Positions 27,419 to 36,839 of a stretch of 64,000 nucleotides of DNA are shown in pieces (the stretch's first letter is position 1; each line of letters opens with the position of its first letter). Both the position numbers and the translations under genes were made by a program. A model generated the notes under the pieces. It made no database searches, had not been told where the DNA came from, and worked only from the letters and a program-made list of their open reading frames with translations. This DNA comes from Mycobacterium kyorinense. Lineage in GTDB: Bacteria; Actinomycetota; Actinomycetes; Mycobacteriales; Mycobacteriaceae. The stretch lies in assembly GCF_001672775.1 (NCBI RefSeq), contig NZ_LZKJ01000116.1:87328-151327 (forward strand), read 5' to 3'.

Positions 27419-27927
27419 GCACCGAAGACTCTGCTCCCCGCGACGCGCAGCGCTCGAAGGTCTATGCCGCTGAGGAATTCGTTCGAACGCTCTTCGAGCG
27501 CGCCGCTGAGCACGGGTCGGGCGACGTCGAATTCTTCGGCGGGCGGTTGACCCTGCCGCCGGAAGCGCGGTTTGGCTCGGTGGCGGCGGTGCAGCGCTAC
27601 GTCGACGACGTGCTGGCGTTGCCGACCGTACGGCAGCGCTGGCCGGGCATCCCGCCGCTGCGGGTGCGCTCGCGGCGGGCCGCTACCGCGGCGCATTACG
27701 AAAGCCACGACGGCGCAGGGGTTATCGCGGTGCCAGATCGCGACACCGCCGACTGGGCGATGCGTGAACTGGTGGTACTGCACGAGATCACCCACCATCT
27801 GTGCGACGCCCAGCCGCCGCACGGACCCCAGTTCGTGGCAACCATGTGCACACTGGCTGAGCTGGTAATGGGTCCGGAGCTCGGATACGTGTTGCGCGTG
27901 GTGTACGCCCGAGAGGGCGTCGAGTAG
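27415..27927 (+). CDS. Putative zinc metallopeptidase-like protein (Rv0185-like, HEITHH motif)
   Basis: This is a 170-residue protein from a GTG overlapping the preceding gene. The centre holds VLHEITHHLCD near residue 121, an HExxH zinc motif, followed by PHGPQFVATM, which resembles the distal ligand segment of SprT- or minimal gluzincin-type proteases. There is no signal peptide, so it is probably cytoplasmic. Family members of this size in mycobacteria are annotated only as conserved hypothetical. The peptidase activity is an inference from the motif. Confidence 0.8.
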   Translation: MSTEDSAPRDAQRSKVYAAEEFVRTLFERAAEHGSGDVEFFGGRLTLPPEARFGSVAAVQRYVDDVLALPTVRQRWPGIPPLRVRSRRAATAAHYESHDGAGVIAVPDRDTADWAMRELVVLHEITHHLCDAQPPHGPQFVATMCTLAELVMGPELGYVLRVVYAREGVE

Positions 27928-27943
27928 GTCTAGCGTTGAGCGG

Positions 27944-30070
27944 GTGAGCGAAGTAGGCGCGGCGCTCCCGACCGACGCTGACATTCGTGCCCGCGAGGTC
28001 GATGCGCAGATGACCGACGCCGAGCGGTTTTCGCTGCTGCGCAGTGTGATGGGCGCCAACGAGCTGTTGCCGGTGCGTGACGAGCGCATTCCGCCCGACG
28101 TCCCGATGAGCGCCGGTTATGTGCCCGGCATCCCGCGCCTTGGTGTGCCGGCACTGCTGATGACTGATGCCAGCCTGGGGATCACCAACCCCGGCTTCCG
28201 GCCAGGAGATACGGCCACCGCGTTGCCGGCGAGTCTGGCGCTGGCCGCCGGCTTCGATCCCGAGTTGGCCCGCGCCGCTGGTGTGGCCATCGGGTGTGAG
28301 GCCCGCAGCCGGGGCTTTAACGTGCTCCTGGCTGGCGGTATCAACCTTGCCCGCGATCCACGCAATGGCAGAAACTTCGAATACCTCTCCGAGGACCCGC
28401 TTTTGAGCGCCACCATGGCCGCCGCGTCGATCGAGGGGATTCAGCAGCAGGGTGTCATATCCACGATCAAGCACTACTCGCTGAACTGCAACGAAACCAA
28501 CCGGCACTGGCTGAATGCCGTCATCGAACCGTCCGCTCATCGCGAATCCGACCTGCTGGCATTCGAAATCGCGATCGAGCGTTCACAACCCGGCGCGGTG
28601 ATGACCGCCTACAACAAAATCAACGGCGATCCCGCGAGTGGCAACGACGTGCTGATCAACGATGTGCTGAAAAGTGCTTGGGGATACCGCGGTTGGGTGA
28701 TGTCCGACTGGGGCGCTACACCGAGTTGGGAGTTCGCGCTCAAGGGCCTTGACCAGGAATCCGGAGCGCAGATCGACGCAGTGTTCTGGCAGGCCGAGCC
28801 CTTCGGCGACCAGCTCAAAGCCGCCCACGCCGCAGGTAAGCTGTCCGCTGAGCGCCTCTCCGACATGACGCGCCGGATTCTGCGGTCGGTTTTCGCCGTC
28901 GGCGCTGACCGATGGGGCACCGCGTCCCCGCCGGATATGCGTGCCCACCACGACATCGCGCTACAGGTCGCCCGGCAGGGCATCGTTGTGCTGAAAAACG
29001 ATGGGGTGTTGCCGCTTTCGTCAGACGCTGACGTCGTCGTGGTCGGTGGATCCGCGCAGCTCGGTGTGGTGGCCGGTTGCGGATCGAGCACCGTGGTGCC
29101 GCCCGGTGGCTATGCCCAGGTGATTCCGCTGGGCTGGCCCGGCGGCCTGCGTAATCTGTATCTGTTGCCGTCGTCGCCGATGATTGAGCTGAGACACCAT
29201 TTACCGGGCGGCCGCGTGGAATTCGATCCCGGGGTCAGTCCGGCGGAGGCGGCGGTGGCGGCGCGACGCGCAGAGGTCGCGATCGTGTTCGCGATCCGCG
29301 TGGAAGGGGAAGGTCTCGACAGCGTCGACATGTCGCTGCCCTGGGGTCAAGACGCGGTGATTGCCGCTGTGGCTGACGCCAACCCGAATACCGTGGTGGT
29401 GCTGCAGACCGGCAATCCGGTCGAGATGCCCTGGTGCGACGCGGTCGGGGCGATTGTGCAGGCCTGGTATCCGGGGCAGGCCGGTGGCCAGGCGATCGCG
29501 GAAATCCTTGCCGGGCACGTCAATCCGTCGGGTCGATTGCCGATCACGTTTCCCGTCGACCTGGGCCAGACCCCGCGGCCCGAGTTGCCGGGGCTTGGCG
29601 AGCAGTGGGGGACTGAAACCACCATCGACTACGCCGAAGGTGCCGAGGTCGGCTACCGGTGGTTCGCCCAGCAAGGCCACGTTCCGCTGTTCGCGTTCGG
29701 ACACGGCCTGTCCTACACGGCCTTCACGTATCACGATCTGCGTCTGGTCGGCGGCGCCACCGTCACCGCAAGCGTCACCGTGACCAATACCGGCGAGCGC
29801 CGCGGCGCCGACGTGCCACAGCTATACCTGACGACGGCCCCGACGGGGCCACGGATGCGATTGCTCGGATTCGAACGAGTCGACCTGGAGCCGGCCGAGT
29901 CCCGCCAGGTCACGATCGAGGCGGATCCGCGGCTACTGGCCCGCTATGACGGTGATGCCGGCGACTGGCGGATCGATGCGGGCACCTACACCGTGGCAGT
30001 CGGCGTGTCGGCGGCCGCGTTGGAACTGGCCGCGGAAGTCGAGCTAGCCGGTCGCCACTTCGGGCGATGA
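27944..30070 (+). CDS. bglS: Glycoside hydrolase family 3 beta-glucosidase BglS
   Basis: This is a 708-residue GH3 enzyme that cleaves terminal beta-glucosides. The TIM-barrel domain contains IKHYSLNCNETNRH and AYNKINGDPASG. The nucleophile aspartate is in GWVMSDWGATPS near residue 254. The alpha/beta sandwich domain follows (ARQGIVVLKNDGVLPL; VVLQTGNPVEMPW), then a fibronectin-III-like domain from about 600. There is no signal peptide, so it is intracellular. The GTG start at 27944 lies 16 bases after the preceding gene. It converges with mymT. Confidence 0.92.
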   Translation: MSEVGAALPTDADIRAREVDAQMTDAERFSLLRSVMGANELLPVRDERIPPDVPMSAGYVPGIPRLGVPALLMTDASLGITNPGFRPGDTATALPASLALAAGFDPELARAAGVAIGCEARSRGFNVLLAGGINLARDPRNGRNFEYLSEDPLLSATMAAASIEGIQQQGVISTIKHYSLNCNETNRHWLNAVIEPSAHRESDLLAFEIAIERSQPGAVMTAYNKINGDPASGNDVLINDVLKSAWGYRGWVMSDWGATPSWEFALKGLDQESGAQIDAVFWQAEPFGDQLKAAHAAGKLSAERLSDMTRRILRSVFAVGADRWGTASPPDMRAHHDIALQVARQGIVVLKNDGVLPLSSDADVVVVGGSAQLGVVAGCGSSTVVPPGGYAQVIPLGWPGGLRNLYLLPSSPMIELRHHLPGGRVEFDPGVSPAEAAVAARRAEVAIVFAIRVEGEGLDSVDMSLPWGQDAVIAAVADANPNTVVVLQTGNPVEMPWCDAVGAIVQAWYPGQAGGQAIAEILAGHVNPSGRLPITFPVDLGQTPRPELPGLGEQWGTETTIDYAEGAEVGYRWFAQQGHVPLFAFGHGLSYTAFTYHDLRLVGGATVTASVTVTNTGERRGADVPQLYLTTAPTGPRMRLLGFERVDLEPAESRQVTIEADPRLLARYDGDAGDWRIDAGTYTVAVGVSAAALELAAEVELAGRHFGR

Positions 30071-30099
30071 CCGGCTAGCTCGGACCGCGAATTTCTTAA

Positions 30100-30246
30100 C
30101 TAGCTGACGGCGACCAGTTCATCACCGCAGGTGCAGCGGTACGGTTCGCCCGCACCGGCGCAATGGCACGCGACCTCGATACGAACACGGCACCCGCAGC
30201 CCTCGTGGCCACAGGTGAGAACAGTCCCTGCCTCGTTGCTGCCCAT
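30100..30246 (-). CDS. mymT: Copper metallothionein MymT
   Basis: This is a 48-residue protein with seven cysteines (positions 12, 17, 19, 27, 29, 38, 40), arranged as one single cysteine plus three CxC pairs: GCGC, ACHC and RCTC. This is the pattern of mycobacterial MymT, which binds several Cu(I) ions and protects against copper. The start ATG is preceded by AAGGGCG at 30253-30259. It lies between bglS and the O-methyltransferase, like Rv0186A. A RicR operator stands about 100 bases upstream. It is too short for many gene callers. Confidence 0.95.
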   Translation of the reverse strand: MGSNEAGTVLTCGHEGCGCRVRIEVACHCAGAGEPYRCTCGDELVAVS

Positions 30247-30269
30247 GTTGTTTCGCCCTTATCTGTGTC

Positions 30270-30329
30270 GGGGATCCCCAGTTGCTCGCGGGATCCGGTA
30301 TTTCCGAGTGCCTGTCCGTGGTGCGGACA
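30270..30329 (-). promoter_or_regulatory. Hairpins in the mymT leader
   Basis: Two short palindromes lie between the operator and the mymT start: GGGGATCCCC at 30270-30279 and TGTCCG-N5-CGGACA at 30313-30329. They would fold in the transcript leader of roughly 90 bases. A role in mRNA stability or translation is possible but not shown. Confidence 0.35.
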
Positions 30330-30346
30330 ACCACCCGCTCACCATA

Positions 30347-30361
30347 TACCCCATACGGGTA
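30347..30361 (-). promoter_or_regulatory. RicR operator upstream of mymT
   Basis: TACCC-CATAC-GGGTA fits the TACCC-N5-GGGTA operator recognised by the copper-sensing repressor RicR of M. tuberculosis. Reading toward mymT, TATATG at 30348-30343 overlaps the edge of the operator and could be the -10 box, so bound RicR would block the promoter. The site is also 57 bases upstream of the O-methyltransferase start, so it might affect that gene. Confidence 0.88.
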
Positions 30362-30417
30362 TGCCGTAAAGCCCCGGCGGCGGAAAGTTGTGGTGCCGAT
30401 CCGCTAGCGTGGACCGC

Positions 30418-31077
30418 ATGACCTCGCAGCCCAACCCCAAGGACGTCGACGCATTCCTGGACAGCACCGTCGTCGGCGATGATCCGGAGTTGACCGCGGT
30501 GTTGGACGCCAGCGCGGCAGCTGGGCTGCCGCAGATCGCCGTCTCAGCTCAACAGGGCAAGTTCCTCTATCTGCTGGCGGGTGCCATCCGGGCGCGGCGA
30601 ATCCTGGAGATCGGCACACTGGGTGGTTACAGCACCGTCTGGCTGGCGCGCGCAGCCGGGCCGGACGGGCAGGTGGTGACGCTGGAATACGAACCCAAAC
30701 ACGCGGAGGTGGCGCGGGCCAACATGTCCCGCGCGGGTGTCGATGACCGGGTGGAGGTCGTCGTCGGCCCCGCGTTGGAGACGTTGCCGACGCTGACCGG
30801 CGGCCCGTTCGACCTGGTATTCATCGATGCCGACAAAGAAAACAATCTCGGCTACCTGGATTGGGCGGTTCGGCTGACCAGGCCGGGGTCAGTCATTGTG
30901 GTGGACAACGTGATTCGCGAAGGGCACATCTTGGCGCCGAAACCGGATGACCGTTTGATGCAGGTGGTGCGGCAGACACTACAGGTGATGGGTGAGCACC
31001 CGCGACTGGACACCGCGGTGCTCCAGACCGTCGGCGTCAAAGAGTGGGACGGCTTCGCGATGGCGTTGGTCAAATAG
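30418..31077 (+). CDS. SAM-dependent O-methyltransferase (Rv0187-like)
   Basis: This is a 219-residue class I O-methyltransferase of the cation-dependent catechol/caffeoyl-CoA type. The SAM motif ILEIGTLGGYSTVWLARA starts near residue 61. VFIDADKENNLGYLDWA near 137 provides the metal-binding aspartates, and PGSVIVVDNV follows. It transfers a methyl group to a small hydroxylated acceptor that is not known. The ATG at 30418 was chosen. An open frame of ten more codons upstream lacks a ribosome-binding site. It stops three bases before the converging nitronate monooxygenase-like gene. Confidence 0.9.
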   Translation: MTSQPNPKDVDAFLDSTVVGDDPELTAVLDASAAAGLPQIAVSAQQGKFLYLLAGAIRARRILEIGTLGGYSTVWLARAAGPDGQVVTLEYEPKHAEVARANMSRAGVDDRVEVVVGPALETLPTLTGGPFDLVFIDADKENNLGYLDWAVRLTRPGSVIVVDNVIREGHILAPKPDDRLMQVVRQTLQVMGEHPRLDTAVLQTVGVKEWDGFAMALVK

Positions 31078-31080
31078 CCG

Positions 31081-32061
31081 TCAGGGCGTCAGATCTTCGA
31101 CCGCCTGCTGGGCCGAGGTGATCGTGCTGATCCGCAACGCGGTTTCGCCGGCGTAGAGGGCACAAGAGTCCACCGCAGAATCCGGCATGCCGGCCAGCGG
31201 GGCCAGCGGGGTGAACACCGGCAGCGCAGCAGATTGCAGCCGGATGAGCTTGCCCGGGTTGACATTAGCGAGCAGGGACAGCCATCGGCTGCTCGCGCCG
31301 ATGGCGGTGGGCAAGGTCTTGGCCGTCCCGTCGCCGCGGCACCAGCGATGGGTGGCCGCGTTCGGAACAACGCGGTGCCGCAGCGGCCAACTCACGCTGA
31401 ATAGCGTGGTTTCCAGCGTCTTGTCGGCACTTAGCACGCGTCGCTGGTATTCGGGATGCGCGCCGGCTTCTTCGGTGAGCAGGAACTTCGTGCCGGCGAT
31501 GACGCCAACGGCTCCGTTGTCGAGGGCTGCGCGAGTGTCGGCGGCGGTGGCGATACCGCCGGCTAGGAACACCGGACGCTTGTCGGCCGCCGCCAGCGCC
31601 TGAGGTAGGAACTCGAGCGCCGGTATGGTCCCGACCAGATGACCGCCGGCTTCGCGGCCTTGTGCGATCAAACCGTCAGTGCCCCATCTGATTGCCTCGC
31701 GGGCCTGCGTGTCGGTGCCGACCATCACGAAAACGAAGATCCCGGCGTCGCGCAGGCGCTCGACGATGCCACGGTCACCGCCGAAGGCCACCACCGCGAC
31801 GTCGACCCGGTTGTCGACGCAGACGTCGACGTGGCCGCGCCGCACGAACGGCATGAGCAGGTTGACCGCGACGGCGCGGCCGGGGGCTTCGGCCCGCACG
31901 TGGTCGATCGCCGCTCGCAGTTGGCTCGGCGGCGCCAGCCCGAGCGTGCCCAGGCCGCCGGCGTTGGCGACGGCAGCGGCCAGTTGGGCGCCTGCCAGCC
32001 CGCCGCCCATGCCGGCTTGGCCGATTGGGACGTCGAGTCGCAGTCGGTCCGCGATGTCCAT
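31081..32061 (-). CDS. Nitronate monooxygenase / 2-nitropropane dioxygenase family protein
   Basis: This is a 326-residue FMN-dependent TIM-barrel protein. The N-terminal IGQAGMGGGLAGAQLAAAVANAGGLG in parts, the GREAGGH motif near residue 137, and FLAGGIATAADTRAALDNGAVGV in parts near 170 are those of nitronate monooxygenases and related enoyl reductases. The physiological substrate is uncertain. It occupies the place where M. tuberculosis has the small membrane gene Rv0188, as far as I recall. A palindromic repeat separates it from ilvD upstream. Confidence 0.85.
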   Translation of the reverse strand: MDIADRLRLDVPIGQAGMGGGLAGAQLAAAVANAGGLGTLGLAPPSQLRAAIDHVRAEAPGRAVAVNLLMPFVRRGHVDVCVDNRVDVAVVAFGGDRGIVERLRDAGIFVFVMVGTDTQAREAIRWGTDGLIAQGREAGGHLVGTIPALEFLPQALAAADKRPVFLAGGIATAADTRAALDNGAVGVIAGTKFLLTEEAGAHPEYQRRVLSADKTLETTLFSVSWPLRHRVVPNAATHRWCRGDGTAKTLPTAIGASSRWLSLLANVNPGKLIRLQSAALPVFTPLAPLAGMPDSAVDSCALYAGETALRISTITSAQQAVEDLTP

Positions 32062-32081
32062 CGCTTACCTTTCGTTCGGCG

Positions 32082-32139
32082 CGAGCGTGCGCGGACCCGG
32101 CGACACGCTCGGCGTGTCGGCCGGGGACACGCACGCTCG
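32082..32139. repeat. Intergenic palindrome copy C (58 bp)
   Basis: The ends CGAGCGTGCG and CGCACGCTCG pair perfectly, extending outward to a 13-bp stem GCGCGAGCGTGCG (32079-32091) with its complement at 32130-32142. Inside, CGACACG and CGTGTCG form a second inverted repeat around a short loop. It lies just downstream of the ilvD stop and upstream of the nitronate monooxygenase-like gene, so it could terminate ilvD transcription. Confidence 0.9.
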
Positions 32140-32152
32140 CGCAAGAGGAGAC

Positions 32153-33871
32153 TTAGCTGCAGACTGCGCCGATCGCTGCGGAACCGACCAGCTTCACGTA
32201 CTTGGCCAACACGCCGGTGGTGTACCGCGGCGGCAGCGGGGTGAAACCGGCACGGCGAGCAGCGAACTCATCGGCATCGACCAGCACGTCGAGGGTGGCG
32301 TTGGCCACGTCGAGCCGGACGCGGTCGCCGTCGCGCAAAAAGGCGATCGGTCCGGCGTCGACGGCCTCGGGGGCGACGTGCCCGACGCACAAGCCGGTGG
32401 TGCCGCCGGAAAACCGGCCGTCGGTCAGCAACAGCACGTCCTTGCCCAAGCCGGCGCCCTTGATGGCGCCCGTGATCGCCAGCATCTCTCGCATTCCGGG
32501 CCCGCCCTTGGGGCCCTCGTAGCGGATCACGACCGCGTCGCCCGCAGTGATGGTGCCGTCTTCGAGAGCATCCAGCGCCGCCCGCTCCCGGTCGAAAACC
32601 CTTGCGGTGCCCTCGAAGACGTCGGAGTCGAAGCCGGCCGACTTCACCACGGCACCCTCCGGCGCCAGCGATCCGTGCAGGATGGTGATGCCGCCGGTCG
32701 GATGGATCGGGTTGTTCAGGGCCCGCAGCACCTTGCCGTCGGGATCCGGCGGGGCGATGTGCGCGAGGTTGTCGGCGACGGTCTTGCCGGTCACCGTCAG
32801 GCAGTCGCCGTGCAACAGGCCCGCGTCCAGCAGCGCCTTCATCATCACCGGCACCCCGCCGATGCGGTCGACGTCGAACATCACATGGCGGCCAAACGGC
32901 TTGACGTCGGCCAAGTGCGGCACCTTGGACCCGATGCGACTGAAGTCCGCCAACGACAGCTCGGCGCCGGCCTCGTAGGCGATGGCCAGCAGATGCAGCA
33001 CCGCGTTGGTCGAGCCGCCGAACGCCATCACCACCGCGATCGCGTTCTCGAAGGCCTCCTTGGTGAGGATGTCGCGGGCGGTGATGCCACGACGCAGCAA
33101 TTCGACCACCGCCTGACCGCTGTGCCGCGCGAAGGCGTCCCGGCGGCGATCGGTCGCCGGCGGCGCCGCACTGCCGGGCAGCGACATCCCCAGCGCCTCA
33201 GCGGCACTGGCCATGGTGTTAGCGGTATACATACCGCCGCAGGCGCCCTCGCCGGGGCAGATGGCCCGCTCGATCGCGTCGACGTCCTCGCGCGGCATCA
33301 GGCCACGCGCACACGCGCCGATCGCCTCGAAGGCGTCGATGATCGTCACGTCGCGTTCGCTGCCGTCGGACAGCTTGGCCCGCCCCGGCAGGATCGAGCC
33401 GGCGTAGAGAAACACCGCCGCCAGATCCAGGCGGGCAGCGGCCATCAGCATTCCCGGCAGCGACTTGTCACAGCCGGCCAACAGCACCGAGCCGTCGAGG
33501 CGCTCGGCTTGCATCACGGTTTCGACGCTGTCGGCGATGACTTCGCGGGACACCAACGAAAAGTGCATGCCCTCGTGACCCATCGAGATGCCGTCGGACA
33601 CCGAAATCGTGCCGAACTCAAGCGGATACCCGCCCGCCGCGAACACCCCCTCCTTCACGGCCTTGGCCAGCCGGTCCAGCGACAGGTTGCACGGCGTGAT
33701 CTCGTTCCACGACGAAGCCACCCCGATCTGGGGTTTGGCGAAGTCGTCGTCATCCATGCCGACCGCGCGCAACATGCCACGGGCGGCGGCTTTCTCCAGG
33801 CCGTCGGTGACGTCGCGGCTGCGGGGTTTGATGTCCGGGACGACGGTCGACGAGTCAGTGCTGTGGGCCAT
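32153..33871 (-). CDS. ilvD: Dihydroxy-acid dehydratase IlvD
   Basis: This is a 572-residue IlvD/Edd-family dehydratase that converts 2,3-dihydroxy acids to 2-oxo acids in branched-chain amino acid synthesis. Iron-sulfur ligand motifs are seen in GCDKSLPGM near residue 135 and [16 protein letters not shown] near 205. The C-terminal [16 protein letters not shown] and active-site [11 protein letters not shown] are present. The ATG at 33871 is 125 bp from the divergent ricR start, and the shared region holds the RicR operator. Confidence 0.95.
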   Translation of the reverse strand: MAHSTDSSTVVPDIKPRSRDVTDGLEKAAARGMLRAVGMDDDDFAKPQIGVASSWNEITPCNLSLDRLAKAVKEGVFAAGGYPLEFGTISVSDGISMGHEGMHFSLVSREVIADSVETVMQAERLDGSVLLAGCDKSLPGMLMAAARLDLAAVFLYAGSILPGRAKLSDGSERDVTIIDAFEAIGACARGLMPREDVDAIERAICPGEGACGGMYTANTMASAAEALGMSLPGSAAPPATDRRRDAFARHSGQAVVELLRRGITARDILTKEAFENAIAVVMAFGGSTNAVLHLLAIAYEAGAELSLADFSRIGSKVPHLADVKPFGRHVMFDVDRIGGVPVMMKALLDAGLLHGDCLTVTGKTVADNLAHIAPPDPDGKVLRALNNPIHPTGGITILHGSLAPEGAVVKSAGFDSDVFEGTARVFDRERAALDALEDGTITAGDAVVIRYEGPKGGPGMREMLAITGAIKGAGLGKDVLLLTDGRFSGGTTGLCVGHVAPEAVDAGPIAFLRDGDRVRLDVANATLDVLVDADEFAARRAGFTPLPPRYTTGVLAKYVKLVGSAAIGAVCS

Positions 33872-33915
33872 TGGCCAAGTATGCTCGTGACCTCGAAGCC
33901 GCCCAAATTCTTTAA

Positions 33916-33930
33916 TACCCTACAGGGGTA
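33916..33930 (+). promoter_or_regulatory. RicR operator upstream of ricR
   Basis: TACCC-TACAG-GGGTA matches the TACCC-N5-GGGTA RicR operator exactly in both half sites. It lies 65 bases before the ricR start and 44 bases before the divergent ilvD start. By analogy with M. tuberculosis it mediates copper-relieved autorepression. The following TATAGGGTACTCT provides possible -10 sequence for ricR. Confidence 0.88.
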
Positions 33931-33995
33931 TAGGGTACTCTGGCGGTGTGCCGGCGCGAACCGGACAGCTCGACACCGAGATGCTGGGAGGGTAG

Positions 33996-34286
33996 ATGAC
34001 ATCCGCGCACGGGTATTCGCCACAGAAGGACAACTACGCCAAGCGGCTGCGCCGCATCGAGGGCCAGGTGCGTGGCATCGCGAAGATGATCGATGACGAC
34101 AAGTACTGCATCGATGTCCTCACCCAGATCAGCGCCGTCAACAGCGCGCTGCGCTCGGTGGCGCTGAACCTGCTGAACGAACACCTGGGCCATTGCGTCA
34201 GCCGCGCGGTGGCCGACGGCGGTGACGACGCCGAGGAGAAGCTCGCCGAAGCCTCTGCGGCGATCGCGCGACTCGTCCGGTCCTGA
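33996..34286 (+). CDS. ricR: Copper-sensing repressor RicR (CsoR family)
   Basis: This is a 96-residue all-helical CsoR/RcnR-family regulator. The Cu(I) ligand triad is complete: C38 in KYCIDVLTQ, H63 and C67 in NEHLGHC, at the same spacing as CsoR Cys-His-Cys. The DNA-binding face has KRLRRIEGQVRGI. In M. tuberculosis RicR (Rv0190) represses mymT and a small set of copper-resistance genes and releases DNA on binding copper. The matching operators ahead of ricR and mymT support that role here. Confidence 0.94.
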   Translation: MTSAHGYSPQKDNYAKRLRRIEGQVRGIAKMIDDDKYCIDVLTQISAVNSALRSVALNLLNEHLGHCVSRAVADGGDDAEEKLAEASAAIARLVRS

Positions 34287-34393
34287 TCCGCGGGCCGCGC
34301 CAAATCGCGTGATTGAGTAGTCGGCGTGGCGGCAGTGCGTACGGTAGGTGCAGCGCGATCGCTCGTAAGCCGGCCGACGCCACACCCGACGCC

Positions 34394-35626
34394 ATGACTA
34401 TCCGAACCGGAACAACCAGCACCAGACCGTGGACGCCGCGGATCGCAATGCAGTTGACGGTGCTGGCCGCGGCGGCGTTCATCTATGTCACTGCCGAAGT
34501 GGTGCCGGTAGGCGCCCTGCCGGCCATTGCCCGCGATCTGCACGTCAGCCTGGCTCTGGTCGGCACGCTACTGACCTGGTACGCGCTGGTGGCGGCGTTG
34601 ACGACGATCCCGCTGGTGCGTTGGACCGCGCATTGGCCGCGACGGCGCACGCTGCTGTTGACCCTGGTCTGTCTGACCGCCTCCCAGCTCATCTCGGCGT
34701 TGGCCCCGAACTTCGCGGTGCTGGCCGGCGGACGGGTGCTCTGCGCGGTCACCCACGGTCTGATGTGGTCGGTGATCGCGCCGATCGCGACCCGGCTGGT
34801 GCCGCCCAGCCACGCCGGCCGCGCGACGACGGCGATCTACGTGGGCACCAGCCTGGCGCTGGTGGTCGGTAGCCCGCTGACGGCGGCGATGAGCTTGGTG
34901 TGGGGCTGGCGGTGGGCCGTCGTGTGCGTCACGGTCGCCGCCGCGATCGTCACCGCCGCCGCCTGGCTGATCCTGCCGGAGATGGTGCTGTCTGCCGAAC
35001 AACTCGAGCGGGTGGGCCCGGCAGCCCGTCACCACCGCAACGGCCGGCTATGGACGGTGAGCCTGCTCACCATGGTGGCGGTCGGGGCCCATTTCATCTC
35101 TTACACCTTCATCGTGGTGATCATCCGCGACGTCGTCGGCATCCGCGGACCGAATCTGGCCTGGGTGCTGGCCATATACGGCGTTGCCGGGCTGGTGGCC
35201 GTCCCGGTGGTGGCACGCCCGTTGGACCGCCGACCCAAGCGTGCGGTCATCATCTGTATGACCGGCTTGGCGGCGGCGTTCGTGCTGCTGACCGGGCTCG
35301 CCTTCGGCGGGCGAGCCACCGCGACCACCGCGCTGGTGGGAACCGGCGCCATCGTGCTGTGGGGTGCGATGGCGACTGCCGTGTCGCCGCTGCTGCAGTC
35401 GGCGGCGATGCGTAACGCCGCCGACGATCCCGACGGCGCGTCGGCGCTATATGTCACGGCGTTTCAGGTCGGCATCATGGCGGGCTCCCTGGCCGGCGGC
35501 CTGCTCTTTGAGCACAGCGTCCCGGTGATGCTGGCCGCGTCGGCGGCCCTGATGGCCGTTGCGCTGGCCGGCATGACGGCGAGTCGGCACATGTTCGACG
35601 TCCCGGTGCCGGCGCAGCGGCCGTAA
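34394..35626 (+). CDS. MFS transporter (Rv0191-like)
   Basis: This is a 410-residue major facilitator protein with twelve predicted helices and the DHA1-type motif VPVGALPAIARDLHVS in the first loop region. PRIAMQLTVLAAAAFIYVTAE begins the first helix near residue 15. Members of this group export drugs or sugars. The homologue Rv0191 has been considered a chloramphenicol/multidrug exporter. The ATG at 34394 gives an appropriate short N-terminus. The frame is open to 34313. It follows ricR on the same strand with a 107-bp gap. Confidence 0.88.
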   Translation: MTIRTGTTSTRPWTPRIAMQLTVLAAAAFIYVTAEVVPVGALPAIARDLHVSLALVGTLLTWYALVAALTTIPLVRWTAHWPRRRTLLLTLVCLTASQLISALAPNFAVLAGGRVLCAVTHGLMWSVIAPIATRLVPPSHAGRATTAIYVGTSLALVVGSPLTAAMSLVWGWRWAVVCVTVAAAIVTAAAWLILPEMVLSAEQLERVGPAARHHRNGRLWTVSLLTMVAVGAHFISYTFIVVIIRDVVGIRGPNLAWVLAIYGVAGLVAVPVVARPLDRRPKRAVIICMTGLAAAFVLLTGLAFGGRATATTALVGTGAIVLWGAMATAVSPLLQSAAMRNAADDPDGASALYVTAFQVGIMAGSLAGGLLFEHSVPVMLAASAALMAVALAGMTASRHMFDVPVPAQRP

Positions 35627-35743
35627 CGTTCCCCACTGCCCAGCGATTAACGCAGCAGGTCAGCGTTGCGCGGCGGCCGCCGTGCCGGGAGCGGAGTGCC
35701 GCGCTGTGCCACACTGGTTGAGATTGTGACTGGAGGTATGCAT

Positions 35744-36775
35744 ATGTCGCGACGCACGAGGCGTTTTCTCGTCGCCGCTGCCAGTACGGCCGGAATGGCC
35801 GCTGTACTGACGCTGGGCAGTGGTTCGGCATTGGCCGACCCCGACCAGCCGCCGCCCGATCCGGCTGCGGTGGACGCCGCGCCGGCCGACGCGCCGGCCC
35901 CGCCGCCGTGGGCTGATCCGTTCGCGCCGCCCCCGCCGCCGCCAGACGCACCGGCGCCGCCGCCCGCGGACCCGCTCGCGGGCCCACCGCCGGGTGCGGC
36001 GCAACCGGCGGCTGCCGCCCCGGCCGGACCGGTCGCCGGGCAGAACCCGGAGCCGTTCACCGGCCAGCCGCCGTTCCTGCCGCCGACCTTCACGCCGGTC
36101 AGCGGCTCGATGGTGGGGGTGGCCCAGCCGATCATCATCAACTTCCAGCGGCCGATCGCCGACAAGCCGATGGCCGAGCAGGCGATCCACATCTCGTCGA
36201 CCCCGCCGGTGCCTGGCAAGTTCTACTGGATGACACCCAGCCAAGTGCGCTGGCGTCCGATCAACTTCTGGCCGGCCCACACCAACGTGCACATCGATGC
36301 CGCCGGAACCACGTCGGACTTCCACACCGGCGACGCGCTGGTGGCAACGGCGGACGACGCCACCCACACGATGACCGTCACCCGCAACGGAACCGTGGAG
36401 AAAACCATCCCGATGTCGATGGGGATGGCGGCCGGCGGGCACCACACGGCCAACGGCACCTACTACGTGCTCGACAAGAAGGCCAAGATGGTGATGGATT
36501 CCACCACCTACGGGGTGCCGGTCAACTCGACCTACGGCTACAAGGTGGATGTCGAGAACGCCGTGATGTTCGACAACAGCGGTGACTTCGTGCACAGCGC
36601 GCCGTGGTCGGTGGCCGATCAGGGCAAACGAAACGTCAGCCACGGCTGCATCAACATCAGCCCGTCCAACGCCAAGTGGTTCTTCGACAACTTCGGCACC
36701 GGTGATCCCATCGTGGTGAAGAACTCCGTCGGTACCTACAACAAGAACGACGGCTCCAACGACTGGCAGATCTAG
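35744..36775 (+). CDS. L,D-transpeptidase (Rv0192/LdtMt4-type), exported
   Basis: This is a 343-residue secreted or anchored peptidoglycan cross-linking enzyme that forms 3-3 bonds between tetrapeptide stems. The N-terminal signal is [20 protein letters not shown], with likely cleavage after ALA. A proline/aspartate-rich linker of about 60 residues follows, then an Ig-like domain and a YkuD catalytic domain ending in SHGCINIS, with the catalytic cysteine near residue 302. ATG 35744 was preferred over ATG 35738 because GGAGG lies eight bases before it. It converges with zmp1 across palindrome D. Confidence 0.92.
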   Translation: MSRRTRRFLVAAASTAGMAAVLTLGSGSALADPDQPPPDPAAVDAAPADAPAPPPWADPFAPPPPPPDAPAPPPADPLAGPPPGAAQPAAAAPAGPVAGQNPEPFTGQPPFLPPTFTPVSGSMVGVAQPIIINFQRPIADKPMAEQAIHISSTPPVPGKFYWMTPSQVRWRPINFWPAHTNVHIDAAGTTSDFHTGDALVATADDATHTMTVTRNGTVEKTIPMSMGMAAGGHHTANGTYYVLDKKAKMVMDSTTYGVPVNSTYGYKVDVENAVMFDNSGDFVHSAPWSVADQGKRNVSHGCINISPSNAKWFFDNFGTGDPIVVKNSVGTYNKNDGSNDWQI

Positions 36776-36782
36776 CTCGTCG

Positions 36783-36839
36783 CGAAAGTGTAACTGCCGA
36801 CGGCGTTACTCGTAAAACGTGTCGGTAGTTGCACTTTCG
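36783..36839. repeat. Intergenic palindrome copy D (57 bp)
   Basis: The ends CGAAAGTG and CACTTTCG pair, extending outward to TCGCGAAAGTG/CACTTTCGCGA at 36780-36790 and 36832-36842. Inner arms AACTGCCGAC and GTCGGTAGTT pair with one mismatch. It fills the 74-bp convergent junction between the L,D-transpeptidase and zmp1, so it may act as a bidirectional terminator. Confidence 0.9.

Noticed and set aside
31679..34096. An 805-codon plus-strand open frame opposite the nitronate monooxygenase-like gene and ilvD
   Set aside because: It is antisense to two clearly recognisable enzymes and spans their intergenic palindrome. Its composition is that of a GC-rich shadow frame.
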